The notes: generated from the sequence alone by a model not told the origin. A stretch of DNA of 64,000 nucleotides from Campylorhamphus procurvoides (GCA_013396655.1 WBMV01004775.1:54719-118718), one strand, 5' to 3'. Positions 34,895-48,664 are shown, counted from the first letter of the stretch. Translations and numbers: made by a program.

Positions 34895-36296
34895 CTATTT
34901 GGTCTTTCTCTTCTCTCCCTTTTCTACCAGCTAAAGCTTTCCTATTCTTCACTACTTTTCAAAGCAGGTAGTGAAAATTGCTCTCTTATTCTTCTTTTCA
35001 TTTTCTCTTCATTTTCCTATCTTCTAAAAAGAAACTTTTAAAATTAAGATGACGTGGTAAGGTCAGAAATTTCATTTAAGAGCTCTGATACACTGCATAG
35101 GATTGGAATGGAAATAATTATATTTTTTCAAAGCATTAGTTATTTTCTGCTGGCCAGTGCCCCAGTCTTTTTCACTAGTAGTTGTACTGTGGGGGTGTAT
35201 TTTGAAGAGACAGGACCATATCTATATGAAATACTTTAGCCTTCAGATTTTCTCAAGAGGCCCTTGTATGACCTTTATATGAGACTTGGAAATCCATTCT
35301 TGTATGTAAAAATCCAAGAAGTTTATAGATGTTAAGGCAAACTGAGCTTTATTCAAAGAGGTAATAGGGCATATTGGCACTTGACTGTTCATTCATTTGA
35401 AAATTATCCATGCAAAGAAAATTCTTCCATGGTTTCTAACACCACTGTATTGTTTCCTTATAGAAAAAAAAATATAAACCAAAACACAAATCTGACTTCA
35501 GTAATTTTTTAAGTATGCATTTCTATAGGAATAAGGCCTACAGCCATGAGATATGCTTGAGATATGTGGTGATGGGATTTCCGTGGGCATGACAATATGC
35601 TGTGGGTGTGACAAGTTATCAGGGAGAGGCTGAATAATGTTTTTTGCTGCCATCAGACAGGTGGAAGAGAGCATGATCCTGAGGTGTCAGTTTTGTTCTG
35701 ACCTTGTGCAAGTTCCAGTCCTAGTAATCTCTCTTTGTAAATCTTTGTAAATAGGTTTCCCACTCACCACATTTTTGACAACAGTAACAGAATATTTGGC
35801 TCCTTCACTTCTCCCAAAAGTATAACTTGGCATTTGGAATCTTCGGTGGTAGCCAGAATACGACCACCTTGTAGACAAGTCAACAGGCTTGCCACTCTTG
35901 CCTCCCCAAAGTAGGGATGCTTCTTTGGTAAGATTTGTGCCTCCAGGTGTGTTGGATTATATTTGGGAACACGCTGTGTATAGTGCTATACACTTATATA
36001 TTGCAGGTCTAGTGAATTTATCACTGGCAATCCAAAAGAATATATAATCAGTTTCTCCAGTAACTGCACTATTGGTGACTCTGTAGTCATGAACGAGACC
36101 AGACTCACAGTGTAACTCTCTATTTGTGCATTCGGGATCTTATTGAACATAACTGGACTTACAGTGACAAATTGGTTCTAATCAGAAATTAAACCAAGCC
36201 ACTCCCAGCCCCTTTGATCTCTGAGGAATGCAAGCAGGTTTGTTTTCCACTAAGTTTACTCTCAAAGCAACAATTTCCCATTTCTACTAAATTATT

Positions 36297-36387
36297 AAAC
36301 AAACAAACAAAACAAACCCAACAAAAACACAAACAACAGCTTCAACAAAAACAAAACAAAAGAAACCGAACAACAACAACAAAAAAA
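36297..36387 (+). repeat. A-rich CAAACAAAAC tract
   Basis: About 90 bases, almost all A and C, similar in style to those at 22202 and 34099. Confidence 0.9.
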
Positions 36388-38934
36388 GGGTCAAGAGGGA
36401 AGTGTGTTTTTTTTAATTTAAATTTAAATATTTTTATTAAAATTTCCATTTTTCCATTGATGAAAGGAAACCAGAAGCTAAGGATAGATGGATAACTACA
36501 GTGCTCTAAAAAGAAAAATTGAGTCTAATGTCCTGTTAAGGCTTCATTATTCTTTGCTCTTTGCAACACTTAGAAAGGAAATAAAAAGTGGGAAAGGTCT
36601 AATGCCTCCTTTGATGTGGGTAGTTAAAAATAAGGAGCTGTAAGTGGTTTTAAAAGGTCATATTTTACAACTGTCACTAAAACATAGTATTTACGTTAAA
36701 GTGATCATTATGGAGATTCTCAGAGTGATAATTTTGGACATGAGGATAAAGAAATTTAAGTTCCTCTAACACCTTTAATCCTTTAATTTAATTTGCAACA
36801 ATTAAACTTTCAGAGTGTCTCTAAGTTTCACTGTTGAAATATCGTATTATTGATTTCTCTTTACTTTCTCTGCAGTGGGAAAATCCATGTAACTTGATTA
36901 AGTGGTAAGATTACCATGATTCCCAGGCTTGGAAGTAACTAACAATTCATTGCCCTTCCTTAGGGACACCAGTGGCACTTGAGTGGCAATGTTTAGTCAT
37001 TTACTTTCTCAAGATTTGAAGTTTGGGATTTTAAGATTTAGATTAACCTGGCTCAGAGGACAGGAGATTTCAAAGGTATAATCAGTGTGATCCTGAGCTG
37101 TGCTGTAGTTTTGCTCCAAGTATATTTTGCTTCTCATTTCAATTACAAAGACAGGTCATTAAGTTCATTGCTCTAGTGATTGCTTTAGCATATTATTTAA
37201 ATTATAGTTAACATCTTAGCAATACAGACAAGAAAAAATAAAAGAAAAAAAGTAAAATAACATCTTAAACTCATCATGATGGTGTTAAATAAACTTCATG
37301 GAATAGCGGAGAGAATAATCGAAAGCACTAAGGTACAAAAGGAAAATTTCAGGCTTCACTGTCTAGGACTGAACAACCTGATTAACTAGTAGGTTTTGTT
37401 TTGCATTTCATTGTATGTCTTTAATTGGTGGTTATTGATTAGCATGGCAATGGTATTTTAGAGATTTTCTGTATAAATTGCATCATTCTTTCCAATATTA
37501 TTGCATACAGAGCAACAGTTTTCTGCCAACAAGTAGCAGGAAGCCTCTGATAGGATAGTCAAAGCCAGCTAAGTCAGGAAAATTAAACTCAAATGCTACC
37601 CAGTGTCCTTGGCGAATATTCACTAGATGTTGAAACATACATAAACCAAAATGCTGAGCTATTCATATTCCATTAAAGAACTGGTAACCAGTTTGACTAG
37701 CTGATATTAACGTGCAGCCTCTCCTAGAAACTGAGGAATGTTCTTGCTTTGACTGTGCAGAATTTGATGAGGTCACTTTGGGATTTAGCACATTCTGATA
37801 TTGCATCATGCATCAGCTCCATTGCTATTTGCATCAGTTGAAGAATGAAAGCCAAATTTTTATAATAATGAATTCTGCTAATAAGGAAATATCTTCGAAA
37901 ATCAAGGTACTTTCTCATCAAACTATTTAATCCTCACATTTTTAAGGGAATCGCTACACTCAGCATTTGAAGGAGGTTCATTAATGTTGACATTTCCTCT
38001 CAAGATTTTTTAAATCAATGGGTAAATATTAATATTCTTTAAAATTAAATTTGAGGCAGAAATTTTAAATGTATAAAAGATATCCACATTAGGTTTCAGA
38101 GTTATCAGAAGCTCTAAAAATAGGGCAGCCGGATGGGTTCCTATGGGAGCAGTGTAGAGCCTTAGCTACCACTTGAAATGCCCACACAAATCATGACTTG
38201 ACCTTTACAAATCAGATGCACGCCTTCCTTTTCATAACCATAATTGTCATTTTGTAGTTAACTTCATGCTTAACCTCCAGTGTATCCTGTCAATTCTTTT
38301 GCTGGGAAGGTGGAATGCAAATTTTGAAGTGTGAATCAACGTAATGGAAAGTTGCTCAAAGTACTGCATTTATACTCTGCAAATGCATTCTAAGAGTTTT
38401 ACTGACCTTGGGGAATGCAGTGAAAAATCGTTTCCACAGAAACTGAACTTGTATTTTCTAGGAACCCTTAGATAAACCTTATGAGCTTTTGAGAACTTAT
38501 TAGATGGGCACAGCTTTCTCAGTTTATGAGCTTTATCATCCAGCTGAAGCACTTTGAAGTAGTTCTACAGATTTGTGTGGCAGAGAAAAGTCAATTACAG
38601 CCTTGAATTTATTAACAGTTAGAAACCGATACATTGCCAGATAAATTAGGAGGCGTCCAAATTAGTACTCTTTATTGCAAGGCAAGAAATGCTCAGCAAA
38701 TGCGTGTGTCTAACTTTACATGGCTTTTGCATGATTCTGTCCAGGTTATGAAGATTAAAATACAGATACTAATTAAACACAGCTCAAAGGTACACTGTTG
38801 TGAGGAAACTACTCAGTTTTCCATAAGTAGCAGAACATAAGTGTATGGTACAGAACTCATATAGACAGAGTACTGGGATGTGCCTGCCTGGCACACTGAT
38901 GCTAAACTCCAGCTTCCTTGAATTCCTGCAAATT

Positions 38935-38974
38935 GGTATAATACAGGTATAAACTGGTATAATACAGTTATAGC
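38935..38974. repeat. 21-bp tandem repeat, two units
   Basis: TGGTATAATACAG recurs at a 21-base spacing (TGGTATAATACAGGTATAAAC and TGGTATAATACAGTTATAG). Minor local duplication. Confidence 0.75.
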
Positions 38975-39237
38975 AGTTTTACTGGTTAAAAGACATTTGG
39001 ATCCCCTGCTTTTCGTAAGAAGTTAGTTTTGTCGGCATATTCTTAGTGGTGTTACTACTAAGGGAAAAGAAATACTCTTGTGGTTGGTAATTATAGAAAA
39101 TATTTTCTCAGAAAGTTAGTCATAAACCACATTCCTAGCCAGAGTGAATTATTGTAGTTTTATTAATGGGAACAACATCTCTACAAGTTCAAATAAAATA
39201 CAGAAATAAATGCTCAGGAAAGCACCCAGCTACAAAA

Positions 39238-39376
39238 TTACAGAATCATATAATCATTTAGGTTGGAGAAGACCTTGAGATCACTGAGCTCAGCAGTTAG
39301 CCCAGCACTGCCAAGTCCACCACTAAACCATACCCCTAAGTGCATCCCTTGAATACGTTTAAGAATGGTGGCTCAA
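39238..39376 (-). mobile_element. CR1 LINE 3' fragment
   Basis: The tail ACAGAATCATATAATCATT is followed by AGGTTGGAGAAGACCTTGAGATC and by CCCAGCACTGCCAAGTCCAC, CACTAAACCATACCCCTAAG and GAATGGTGGCTCAAG. It is only about 140 bases long. The 3' UTR is of a third type, different from those of the 20859/31879 and 15909/22768 elements. Confidence 0.88.
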
Positions 39377-40582
39377 GTTAGTTGGTGCAGTAGAATAAAA
39401 CTGCTTCACTTTCCAAAAATGCTTAAGCAATTTTAATTGGTTTGTGTGGTAATTCAGTTTCATAGCTATATCTTCTTTACTAGGAATCATTCCACTTATT
39501 TCAATGAGTTGCTTCAGATTATATTTGAGACAAACAGGAAAGAATTTTGGACCTTATATATTATGCTAGGTTGAACACTGCTGTATGCTGTCAAAGAATT
39601 CACTTCTAGTTTAATACTATATGCCACATATTTCTGTAAAGTTATAGAAAAAATATTTCTGGGTACTTGGAAGCTAGTTCCCGTCAGACATGCATGGGAA
39701 TAAAGATGGACTTTTGTACACATTTCTCCTGAAATTTAGCCAGACTTTCTTTTCATAAGAGGAAAATCTCATTTTCAGAAATACAGCTATGCAAGCAATG
39801 TTTTATCTCCATTATTTCTTCTTTTTTTACAGTTTTTATACTTATCATTTTTCCCATAAATGTAAAAGTTCTCAATTCTGAAATATCAGTATGCATGTTG
39901 TATAGTGCTTGAAATTTCATGTTTATGTGCAACCCTTTATGTGATGGAGAGTGCTACATTTACACAGGATGAACTATACCACTATCCATTTTAGATATAT
40001 TTTTCTCTAGAGAACTGTTATGCTTGGGTAGATTAGTGAGAATGAAGTGAGCCAGTCTTTGTCCTGAGAAGTCCACATCCTGAACAAGATACAAAAATAA
40101 CAGGGTTCTATTTTGTAGCTATTATACTTAGCAATGAGTAAACTTTGAATCATCTTTTAAATCAAAAGTGTGAGCATACACTTATGCTGTTTGGAGTGCA
40201 CTTGTTCTTTCAGCATGAAGTTGAACTGCATGTTTACTTTCTTTCCTGTCTTCTTCCTTCTGTTAGAATCAAACATCACATCTGATACTTCCTATCATAG
40301 ATTTCCTCAAATACCACTTCTGTGTTATGCCTCATTGTTTTCTGCTGCTGGAAGGAGACACTTTCTGATGGTGGCTACTCCTCAGTTTTTGTGATTATGA
40401 CCAATGTATCACAGTTAGCACTGGGATGCTATAGAGTCATCAATCTCCACGAGCAGGAAGCCTGAACCTTCAAGGAATATGTACTGCTGGCAGTAGGGCA
40501 ATGCTTCCCGAGCTAGCTCCAGCAATGTGTAAGGGAAAAGAGGTGACTCGCAATGCCTAAAGTTTGTGTATGGCCTTCCCTA

Positions 40583-40612
40583 TACATATATATATATTTA
40601 TATATATATTTA
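40583..40612. repeat. AT microsatellite
   Basis: TATACATATATATATATTTATATATATATTTAC-type sequence, imperfect (TA)n. Confidence 0.8.
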
Positions 40613-41780
40613 CAAAGTGTAATTTTGCATTGTGTTTTCTCAGAAATACAACAAACATTCCCATAATGAGATTGCAAGGCCTGTGTGTGCTTTTTCTGAA
40701 GTGCACACGTAAACCCTATTCTTCAGCTTCACCAGTCACAAAGCCACTTATCCTTGTCAATAAAGATGGTTTAAGTAAGCCTTTAAGGGTTCAAGTTCTC
40801 TTTTCATGACCACTCTCGCTGTCCCTACTGGGAAACAACAGAAGTAAATTCTAATGAGAAAAGTGGAGAATCGAAAGCTTGGACATTTCTAAGCTTTACA
40901 TTTCACCGTTTTCTAAGACAAAAAAGGAAGCTGTGGACGATGCTGAATATTATATATGCGTTATGAACAGAACCAAGGTAATGATCTAAGAAAACGGTAT
41001 TTTTAGTAGTGCTCAGTGCAGAAGAGACAATTAAAATTTCTCTATTTGAGATTTTTATCTATGTGAAAAGCATAAACCAATGTAAAATATTTACAGATGA
41101 ATATTTAAACTTTACAGCCACATGAAGTAATTAACAGCTATGTAGCCACTTTGCTATCTAGTTTTTGGTAAGGGAAGTGTGTGTACATGTATGTGCATGC
41201 ATTTGTTTAGGCGGGAAGTTTTCCACTTCATGTTGGATTTCCATCCAGGAAAATTCTACTAGTTGCATTTGCGAGTCAGTTCCATACTGCACTCTGGGTC
41301 TGTCATGGAGGGGAGACTGTGATACCAGAGAGGGACACTTGCCTAACACATGCAAGTACTTCTTCCTCTCATTCTTGGTGCCTGAATTCTGACCCAGGGG
41401 GAAAGAAATCATTTATAGCTGCACAGTAGAACCTTGTTCTGAGAAACATGTTATGTCTGTCTTAGTTTGCTGTGACTAGTTATTGCAAATACTGATAGTC
41501 ACAGTGGGAAAAAAAAACACAAACAAACAAAGAAAAAAAAAAAAGAAGGGGATAGGCATGGTAGTTTATCCAGAGAAAGGAAGTAGAATGTTTTCTGAAG
41601 TTTCACTAGGCTTTAAAATGTGTTTTTGCAGAACAATGTCAATTCCACTTTGAATTTTTAAATACATTGAACTAATTTTCTGAATAATATTAAAAAATAC
41701 CCTGCTGCTGTATCAACAATGCCATATTTCTCTCATTAAGACACTCCTTATGTCATTGGTTAAAGATTGGAGACAAATTT

Positions 41781-41797
41781 GATTTGATAATCAAATC
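41781..41797. repeat. 17-bp perfect palindrome
   Basis: GATTTGAT, one central A, ATCAAATC. It is short and of unknown significance. Confidence 0.8.
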
Positions 41798-44700
41798 AGC
41801 TTATTCTCACTTGCTTTTGAGGTCTCACATTCCTAAATATCAGTGCACAGTGTGGTTTCATGAGCAATGACTGAGACAAACAAGGACCTCCTCATCCACA
41901 AAAGAGTATTTGTATTTCTTCTGAATTGCTACTATTTGCACCGTATTTCGTGTTGTTGAGCATGAAAGGTTCATTACTTTAAATTTTTTTCCAAATGTTA
42001 CCTGCCATTATGATTCATTATCTTCCCAAGGAAATAAAAACCAACAATAATTTCTACTCAGTAACTTCACAGAGTGAGAAACTAGTGGCCTCTTCAAGGT
42101 TAGGGAAATATTCTATTTAAGTTTGAGAAGTCAAGGTTGGTTTAAGTTTAAATGGAGGATGACCAGTATGATGTAGTTCTTTATAGGTGGAAAAGTACAA
42201 TTAAGTTTAAAACAAAAAGAATCCAGATTTATGGCATGTTACAGTGCCAGATTCTTCTGCAAAGTAAGCAGGTGTAACTGCAGAGCTAGTCCAGCTACTT
42301 AAACATATATTCCAGATTTATTGTCAGTGCTGTCAGCTGGATCTGACTCTGTGCTCCTTCATTAATATGTGCCCTTGACGTTGAGATCTCAAATTCTCTG
42401 ATAAGGAACTTTGGCTCAGCATGTACTATGCATGCTTAAGGAACCTATAAATTACAATGCAAAAACCAACATCTTCATATTTTTGTTCTATGATGTTTGA
42501 TTCTTTAGTGAATTTCACATGGCAGATTTCTGGAAAAAAAAAAAGAAAAATAAGAAATCACAGTTCAGGTATAACTGAAAAGAACTAGATTCAGTAGTGA
42601 ATTGCATGAATAATATATATAAATGTAAATGATTTTTAAAATAGTTAACATTTTTGTAATCCTCATGCTTAAATACTGCTTCAAATACTTTCCACTTGTG
42701 TCTCCTGACTTGTCCCAGAATACCCTTAGAGTCACAAGTCTTCCTTGTGATCCACAGTTCATCCATCATAACCTCAAAAATGTTGTTCTTTTTTAAAAAA
42801 TGTATTTTATTAAATGATCGGTGTTAAAACTGTAAAATTAATAAAAGTTGTCTTTCACGCTTTAACCCACAGGACCATATTTGTACAAAAATCCCAGTTA
42901 GAATCAGAGGCCTCAGAAAAAAATAACCAGAAAGCAGAGACAATTCTTATCAGTTGTCTTTGTAGACTAAGGGAGGTGAGAGAGAAATTGTGTGCCCTGA
43001 AACAAATACAGGCATAAGGGTGAGAGAACAAATGTGAGTTTAGTGCTGTAATTAAAAGCACTGAAAGATTCTTGCTGTATTAGCAATGAGCAAATAGTGT
43101 GAAAAATGGCTGGATGGAACACCTGGAGAGCTCAGTTGTTAATGGAAGGCTCTGCACCATCAGCACTTTCTTCCAAAGTAGCTCATTGAAGCTCATAGTC
43201 ATTACACCAGTTTAAACCTTGATACTCCTACACTGCTCAATATCTTCTCTTGAAAAAACACTACTGAATGCAAAAGCAGGTCACTGACCACAACTGTGCT
43301 GGAATACTTGCCTTTAATAACAAATTACTGAAAAATTTGCCTGCATCATTTCCCCCTTCTGTGTCTTACAAGGAGTGAGTGAAATGGCTTGCCTTAATAC
43401 GGAAAGTGTAGCCTCTTGATCTTGTTTTTATGTCCTTCAGAAAGCAGAAGAGAATCATGAGACTTTGCTCACATCAGCATTTTATCCTCTTCTTGCTTCT
43501 TCTCCTTTATGTCTTATGGAAAGTTGGCAAACATGTACAGTATTATTTCCATTTACTCTTGTGCTTTCCTTAGACAAGAATTCAAATTTAAACAAAAGAA
43601 AGCACAGAGCAAATGGAAAATCCCATATAATACCTTGATGAGAAAGCACTGAGTGCCTTTATACCATGCCATAACAATTTCCTGAGAGAACAGCAGCTTT
43701 AGCATTCAGAATTACTAGCTTAGACATTTAAAATTGTCACACTTGTTTAAAGAAAACAATTATACAGCTGCCTGAACTACAAAATACAACTTGTGTTTCA
43801 GCCTCTTACAATTTTATTGTTCTACACTTCCATGGAATCTCTAGCAATAATAAAAGTGAAGAATAATAATCCATAGTAAGTTAAAATAAAGTTCAGTTTA
43901 ATGGAAAAAATAAAATGTTGGAAGAGAAAAAATGCACTTTTATAGAGCCTTCGATGAAGAGAGAGTTTGCTTTTAGCTTTCCCAAGCTGCATGTTCTCAG
44001 AAGCAGCCTCTCTTCGGGTAATTTGTATGTGAAGAATTTCAGTAGCAGATAGACCTTATCCTCACATACAGAAAAAATATAAAAATGATATGACTGAAAC
44101 TAAAGTGTTTCCCACCCTGTGTCCCCCCACTTCTGTGCATTTTTACAAATAGCACACTGTAAAACCTCTCCTGGTTCAGCTGTATTCTCTCAAACTGTGA
44201 GAATTTCTTGCAGCATGCATATAAAACAATGCAGAGTACAACCCTGCTAGTGATGATCACTGATGGTACAAACATTATGTTTTGTGAATATTAATAGTGG
44301 TATAATGATAAGTAAAGTTTCTTAGGTATGGCGAGCCTGGGAAGGCAGCAAGAAAACAAGATATGAAAACATTTTGTATAAATAAATACAGAATACAAAT
44401 ATGCATCAATTATTTCTATAAATTTGTTATATAAATTGCAGCATTTATTTTTACTGTAAGAACTGTAATCAATCCTTTAGAAAAAAAAATAGAAAAAAAA
44501 ACCTTACCAGGAATAGTTGAGACAAAGATATTAAATAATTTGACAAAACTATCTGCAGCAAAAACATTCTAAAAAATATTTTCTCTCTCTATCAGTGTGT
44601 TACTTTGTTGTTTTTTTAATTTGTTTTGTTTTTTTAATCAGGAATTTATAACCTTTAATTTTGTTTCATTACAGTCTTTGTAATCTTTTATTGCAATTTG

Positions 44701-44941
44701 CATATTCTGCTTCAGTCTGTTCAGTGAAACAGCATCTTTCTTTGGTTTCTTACCGAGCAATCTGTGTCCACAGTTAAAAATGATTGATCGGACTGATGTT
44801 TCCAATCATCAGGTTTGATTAAATATTTTTCTTGCAGAGTTTCATACTCTGGTGTTACTCAGTTTTGGTAATAATGAAGTTTTGGTAAGACATTTTTCTC
44901 TTGACACTTGAATGCTTTACCCTTGGAATGTCACACATTTA

Positions 44942-44986
44942 CTTTTTTTTTCTCCCTCCCCCCCCCCCCCTTTTTTTTTTTTCCTT
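44942..44986 (+). repeat. 45-base pure polypyrimidine tract
   Basis: An uninterrupted C/T run with a central C block (13 C in a row) flanked on both sides by T blocks of about ten, giving rough mirror symmetry. Such tracts can adopt triplex structures. No splice acceptor AG follows immediately. Confidence 0.9.
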
Positions 44987-45236
44987 GACCATTCAGATTT
45001 TCCTTCTGGGACAAATAAAAAGAAATAGATACTGAGAAAGGTTAAGCTACTGATATTGCTCACTGTGTTCTGACTTCTCTACCACAGAAAACAAGCTGCA
45101 TACAAATACAGCTTATGCTGTAGAAAAAGAGTATACATGTTTTGCACTTAAGGGTTTTTGTACTAGACTTTGAAAATGGTAAGGATTTTTTCATACTATA
45201 AATATATTTTTCTTAAGATTAAGCTCTCAAAGTGAT

Positions 45237-45328
45237 CTGTAGTTGCACAAGCAGAATAGTCTGAAAAGAAACTTCCTCTCTGTAGTTGCACAAGCAGAAT
45301 AGTCTGAAAAGAAACTTCCTCTCTGTAG
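45237..45328. repeat. 43-bp tandem duplication
   Basis: CTGTAGTTGCACAAGCAGAA begins identical 43-base units at 45237 and 45280, followed by the first few bases of a third. Two identical copies imply a recent event or an assembly artefact. Confidence 0.93.
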
Positions 45329-48300
45329 TTTGTATTTGCATCTGAGAAAATACTAGTGTGCTACTGGCAAAAAGCAAATTCCAGGTGCAGTCCTGTAAAG
45401 TTAATTTGAGGAAACATCACTCAAGAACAACAAATTTTGGATGCCTGGTGGCTGGTCGGATTATGCTTACATGATGACTGACAAAAGAGAGATGGGAAAT
45501 GAATTTCTGGTGAGAAGTAAATGCATGTCGTAAACATTTGATAGGGCATTTTTAAATTATCAGAGTGAAGAGGATGTGTAAAAGTGAATTCCTGCCTACA
45601 CAAATCCTGTAAGGTGCCAGGCAAAGGTTTCTCTTGGCAGAACTAAACCAGAACATTTATTATGTGGGATAATGTCATCAAATCTTTCATTTCATGAGAA
45701 AACAAACTTAAAGATTGATAATTGTGATTTATAAATACTCAAGGGGTTTTTTGGGCTTGGGTTTTGTTTGGTTTGTTTGTCGTTTTTTTTATAATATAAA
45801 CTGACATTGCATGAGAAAAGAAGAAAGAAACTGTGTAGTCGTAATTATGATGTTAAACTAGTCCACAGGTGTAAGGCAATTTGAGGTTGCATACTTACTG
45901 CAAATAGCATCACGTTCTTATTTTGATAGGATAATTTGGCTTCACATAGCCAAGAAGGATTTGAGTGTTTTTCAACCCATTAATAGTCCCCATTCCTTTT
46001 ATTTTTCTTTCCGTTCTTAAGAGCTGTTTTCATGTGGAGTGAAACTACTGTTGTCATAAAGCAACATTGTACTTTTAATAACAGTCATTTCGACAAATTC
46101 ATACTTGCTGTGCACAAACGGCTCTGCAGTGTCACTCCAGGACAGTGTATACACAGGGCTGTGTGCAATCACATTGTCATTTATGGAGCAGAAAAGACAT
46201 TATGGCTCCAAGCAACCACGGCACTGTAGGGGTTTGGTTAGTGTCTCACCAGCATCATTAGTCAACTCAGAGAAAGGAGGTAGAGCCCAGGCACAATCTC
46301 CTGCTGCTACATAATTTTGGAATTACTGGGTCAACTGAGAAAAGATAATTTGTGCAATGAAATTATTGAAATTAGGACTGAGAGAGACTTTTTTCAGGCC
46401 ATTTTTGATGATAAACACAATTTAGCCTAAAGAAAGGAGTTTTGATGACCTGAAGAAAGAAACAGTGCTTCTGAGCAGAGGATTTGTTCAGATGATCAGG
46501 TCAACATTAAAGTGGGTTCTAAGATCCTAGCTAGCCATGCATGTCACCCGCATCATATTTGGAAGGGCTAAGCTGAGAATGATGACTATCCATTTAAATC
46601 CAAGGTGCAGATCCTGACACAGTGGGAGAGTCAGAAAATAGATTTCACAAGTATCATTATAAAAGAACAAACTAAAGAGAAAAATAAAGATATGAAAACT
46701 AAAGAGAAACATGCAAATATCCTTCAAACATTTGCTAGGAAATTAGTGTGTCCTTAGGCTAAAGAGATAGCTGTAGTTTTTTGTGTTTCCTTGTGGTTTG
46801 TTTTTCAAAGATGCATTGTATTAATAACAAAACCATTCACCTAAGATTCCTTATGAAACTCATTTCAACCATTTTTAAATCAGATTGTACCATTATTTTT
46901 TTCAAAAGAGCCTGTCTAGAAATGACTGGAAGTTTTTAATCCCTTGGGGCCTGCTTGGACTGCTTTCATACCATGATATGGAGAGTAAAAGTAAATGTGT
47001 AAATCCTCTAATACTTCTGAAAAAAAGCTGCCTTCAATTTTCATCAGATGTAGCAAATCATGTACTGTGTTACAAGACAATGCTATAAACTCTTTTCTCA
47101 GAGATGCTGGATGGCAAACATAAATAACCTTACATGATATTATGAAGTATTGAATAACTTAGGGACAATTTAAAACATAGAAGACATATTGGACAAAGTT
47201 CACTCTGATGGGCTTTCTGCTTTTGCCACTCACAGTATTCCTTCACTTCTGTCTGGCTGAGTTTCTAATGATTTAATAAGTAGATTGATTTTTGTGTTTT
47301 TCCTTCTGAATTAGTCTGGCCTTTGTCAGGTGTACTTTTTGAAAAATCAGTGGATTTGGAAAAGTCCATAGCAAAGCTAAACAAGGCCTTTTGTTTCTCT
47401 CAAAATTTAGAAATGAAATTTGCAAGAAGCTTGTAAGTGTTCTGACAGGAAACTCTTTCTAGTGACAAAATATTTCTGGAAAATATTCATAAGGCAATAA
47501 ACTCTCACTGCAATATGCAGTAATGAAGAGGAGGAAAGATGACTGAAGACATATTTGGATAAGCTAAATAGACAAAACAAATATGTTGTCTGCCCTGAAG
47601 GCTTGAGATAAAGAACACTTACAAAAAGAAATAAACTCACAACCTTTAATGATTTGAGGCAGCAATTCCTTTAATTAATGTCCCAGCTGTAACATATAAG
47701 GCAAAACCAAATTAATATCTTGGGAAATAAAAGGCTCTTTTATTTTGTCCTCTGTATTGTTTGATGGGACTTAGAGGTGTGTATTAATGTGTGCATTGCT
47801 TCTTCTGAAGGCAGATGTCCACAGTTCCCCCCACATTTATCATCTATAGCTTGAAAGAAGGACAAGACACACTGGGAGTCAGAGGTGCTACTTTTTATTG
47901 CTCCCTGGAAGGGCCGAGTGGGTGGAATATGCAAAGCACAAGAGCCTTTGCTCTCTCTGACTGGCTGGATAGCAAGTCTTACATAACACATCAGAACACA
48001 GCAATGCAGATGAAACCCCTGCAAATATTGGTGTGTGCTTTGCAAGATAAAATGCTAAGCCCTCCAGGCCATTTCTTGCTGGGGTGTGATTTCTACACCC
48101 ACCTTTATCTTATGCTTTAAACACTTATATAGAAAATGACCTTGGTGTCTCAGCCAATGATGTGAACAGGGTTCAGGATTCAGTACAGTTCAGAGTACAG
48201 GCCTGTAGCTAGAGTACAAATACCGTAGGGACTTGTTAAAATACAATCTTTGATTACTGAATAGAAAAGAACCTATGTAATGCTTAACATCCCTTCAGTT

Positions 48301-48664
48301 CTCAGGACTTGATTTAGTACAATTATAAGAATTTAAGTATTTCCAAGCAGTGCTTTGCTTTTGCTCTACACAGTTTATAGAAAATCTTTAATGATTCACC
48401 ATTTGTTAACATTGCACTCCTAGTGTGCAACAAATATTAATGGCTATACTAATTGTCTGTATGTAGAGCACTTAAATTGCTACACACTCAAATGTGGCTT
48501 GGAGAAAAAGAAGAAGGGTTGAAAGTTGTGAGAAGAAAAAAGTAAGTTGTAAACTAGCTGAATTTGAGACAGAATATATATGGTGTAATTTCACAAATTA
48601 ATGTTCATTTAGAATTTTGTTTTCCCTTTATTTTATGAAAAATTTATCCTTCTTTTTCTTGCAG

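Larger units (their letters stand above)
32981..39237. other. Non-coding DNA with simple repeats
   Basis: It contains A-rich tracts at 34099-34190 and 36297-36387, a weak minus-strand terminal-exon candidate at 34743-34894 and a CpG-bearing patch at 35560-36200. I see no established gene. Confidence 0.5.
39377..48664. other. Non-coding DNA
   Basis: No exon or repeat family was recognised beyond the simple repeats listed separately. Overlapping 75-101-codon ORFs on opposite strands (41158-41412 and 47740-48120) are mutual shadows without domains. Confidence 0.55.

Noticed and set aside
35687..35878. 63-codon minus-strand ORF with plausible composition
   Set aside because: No recognised motif or splice sites. 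The CpG-rich patch is reported on its own merits instead.
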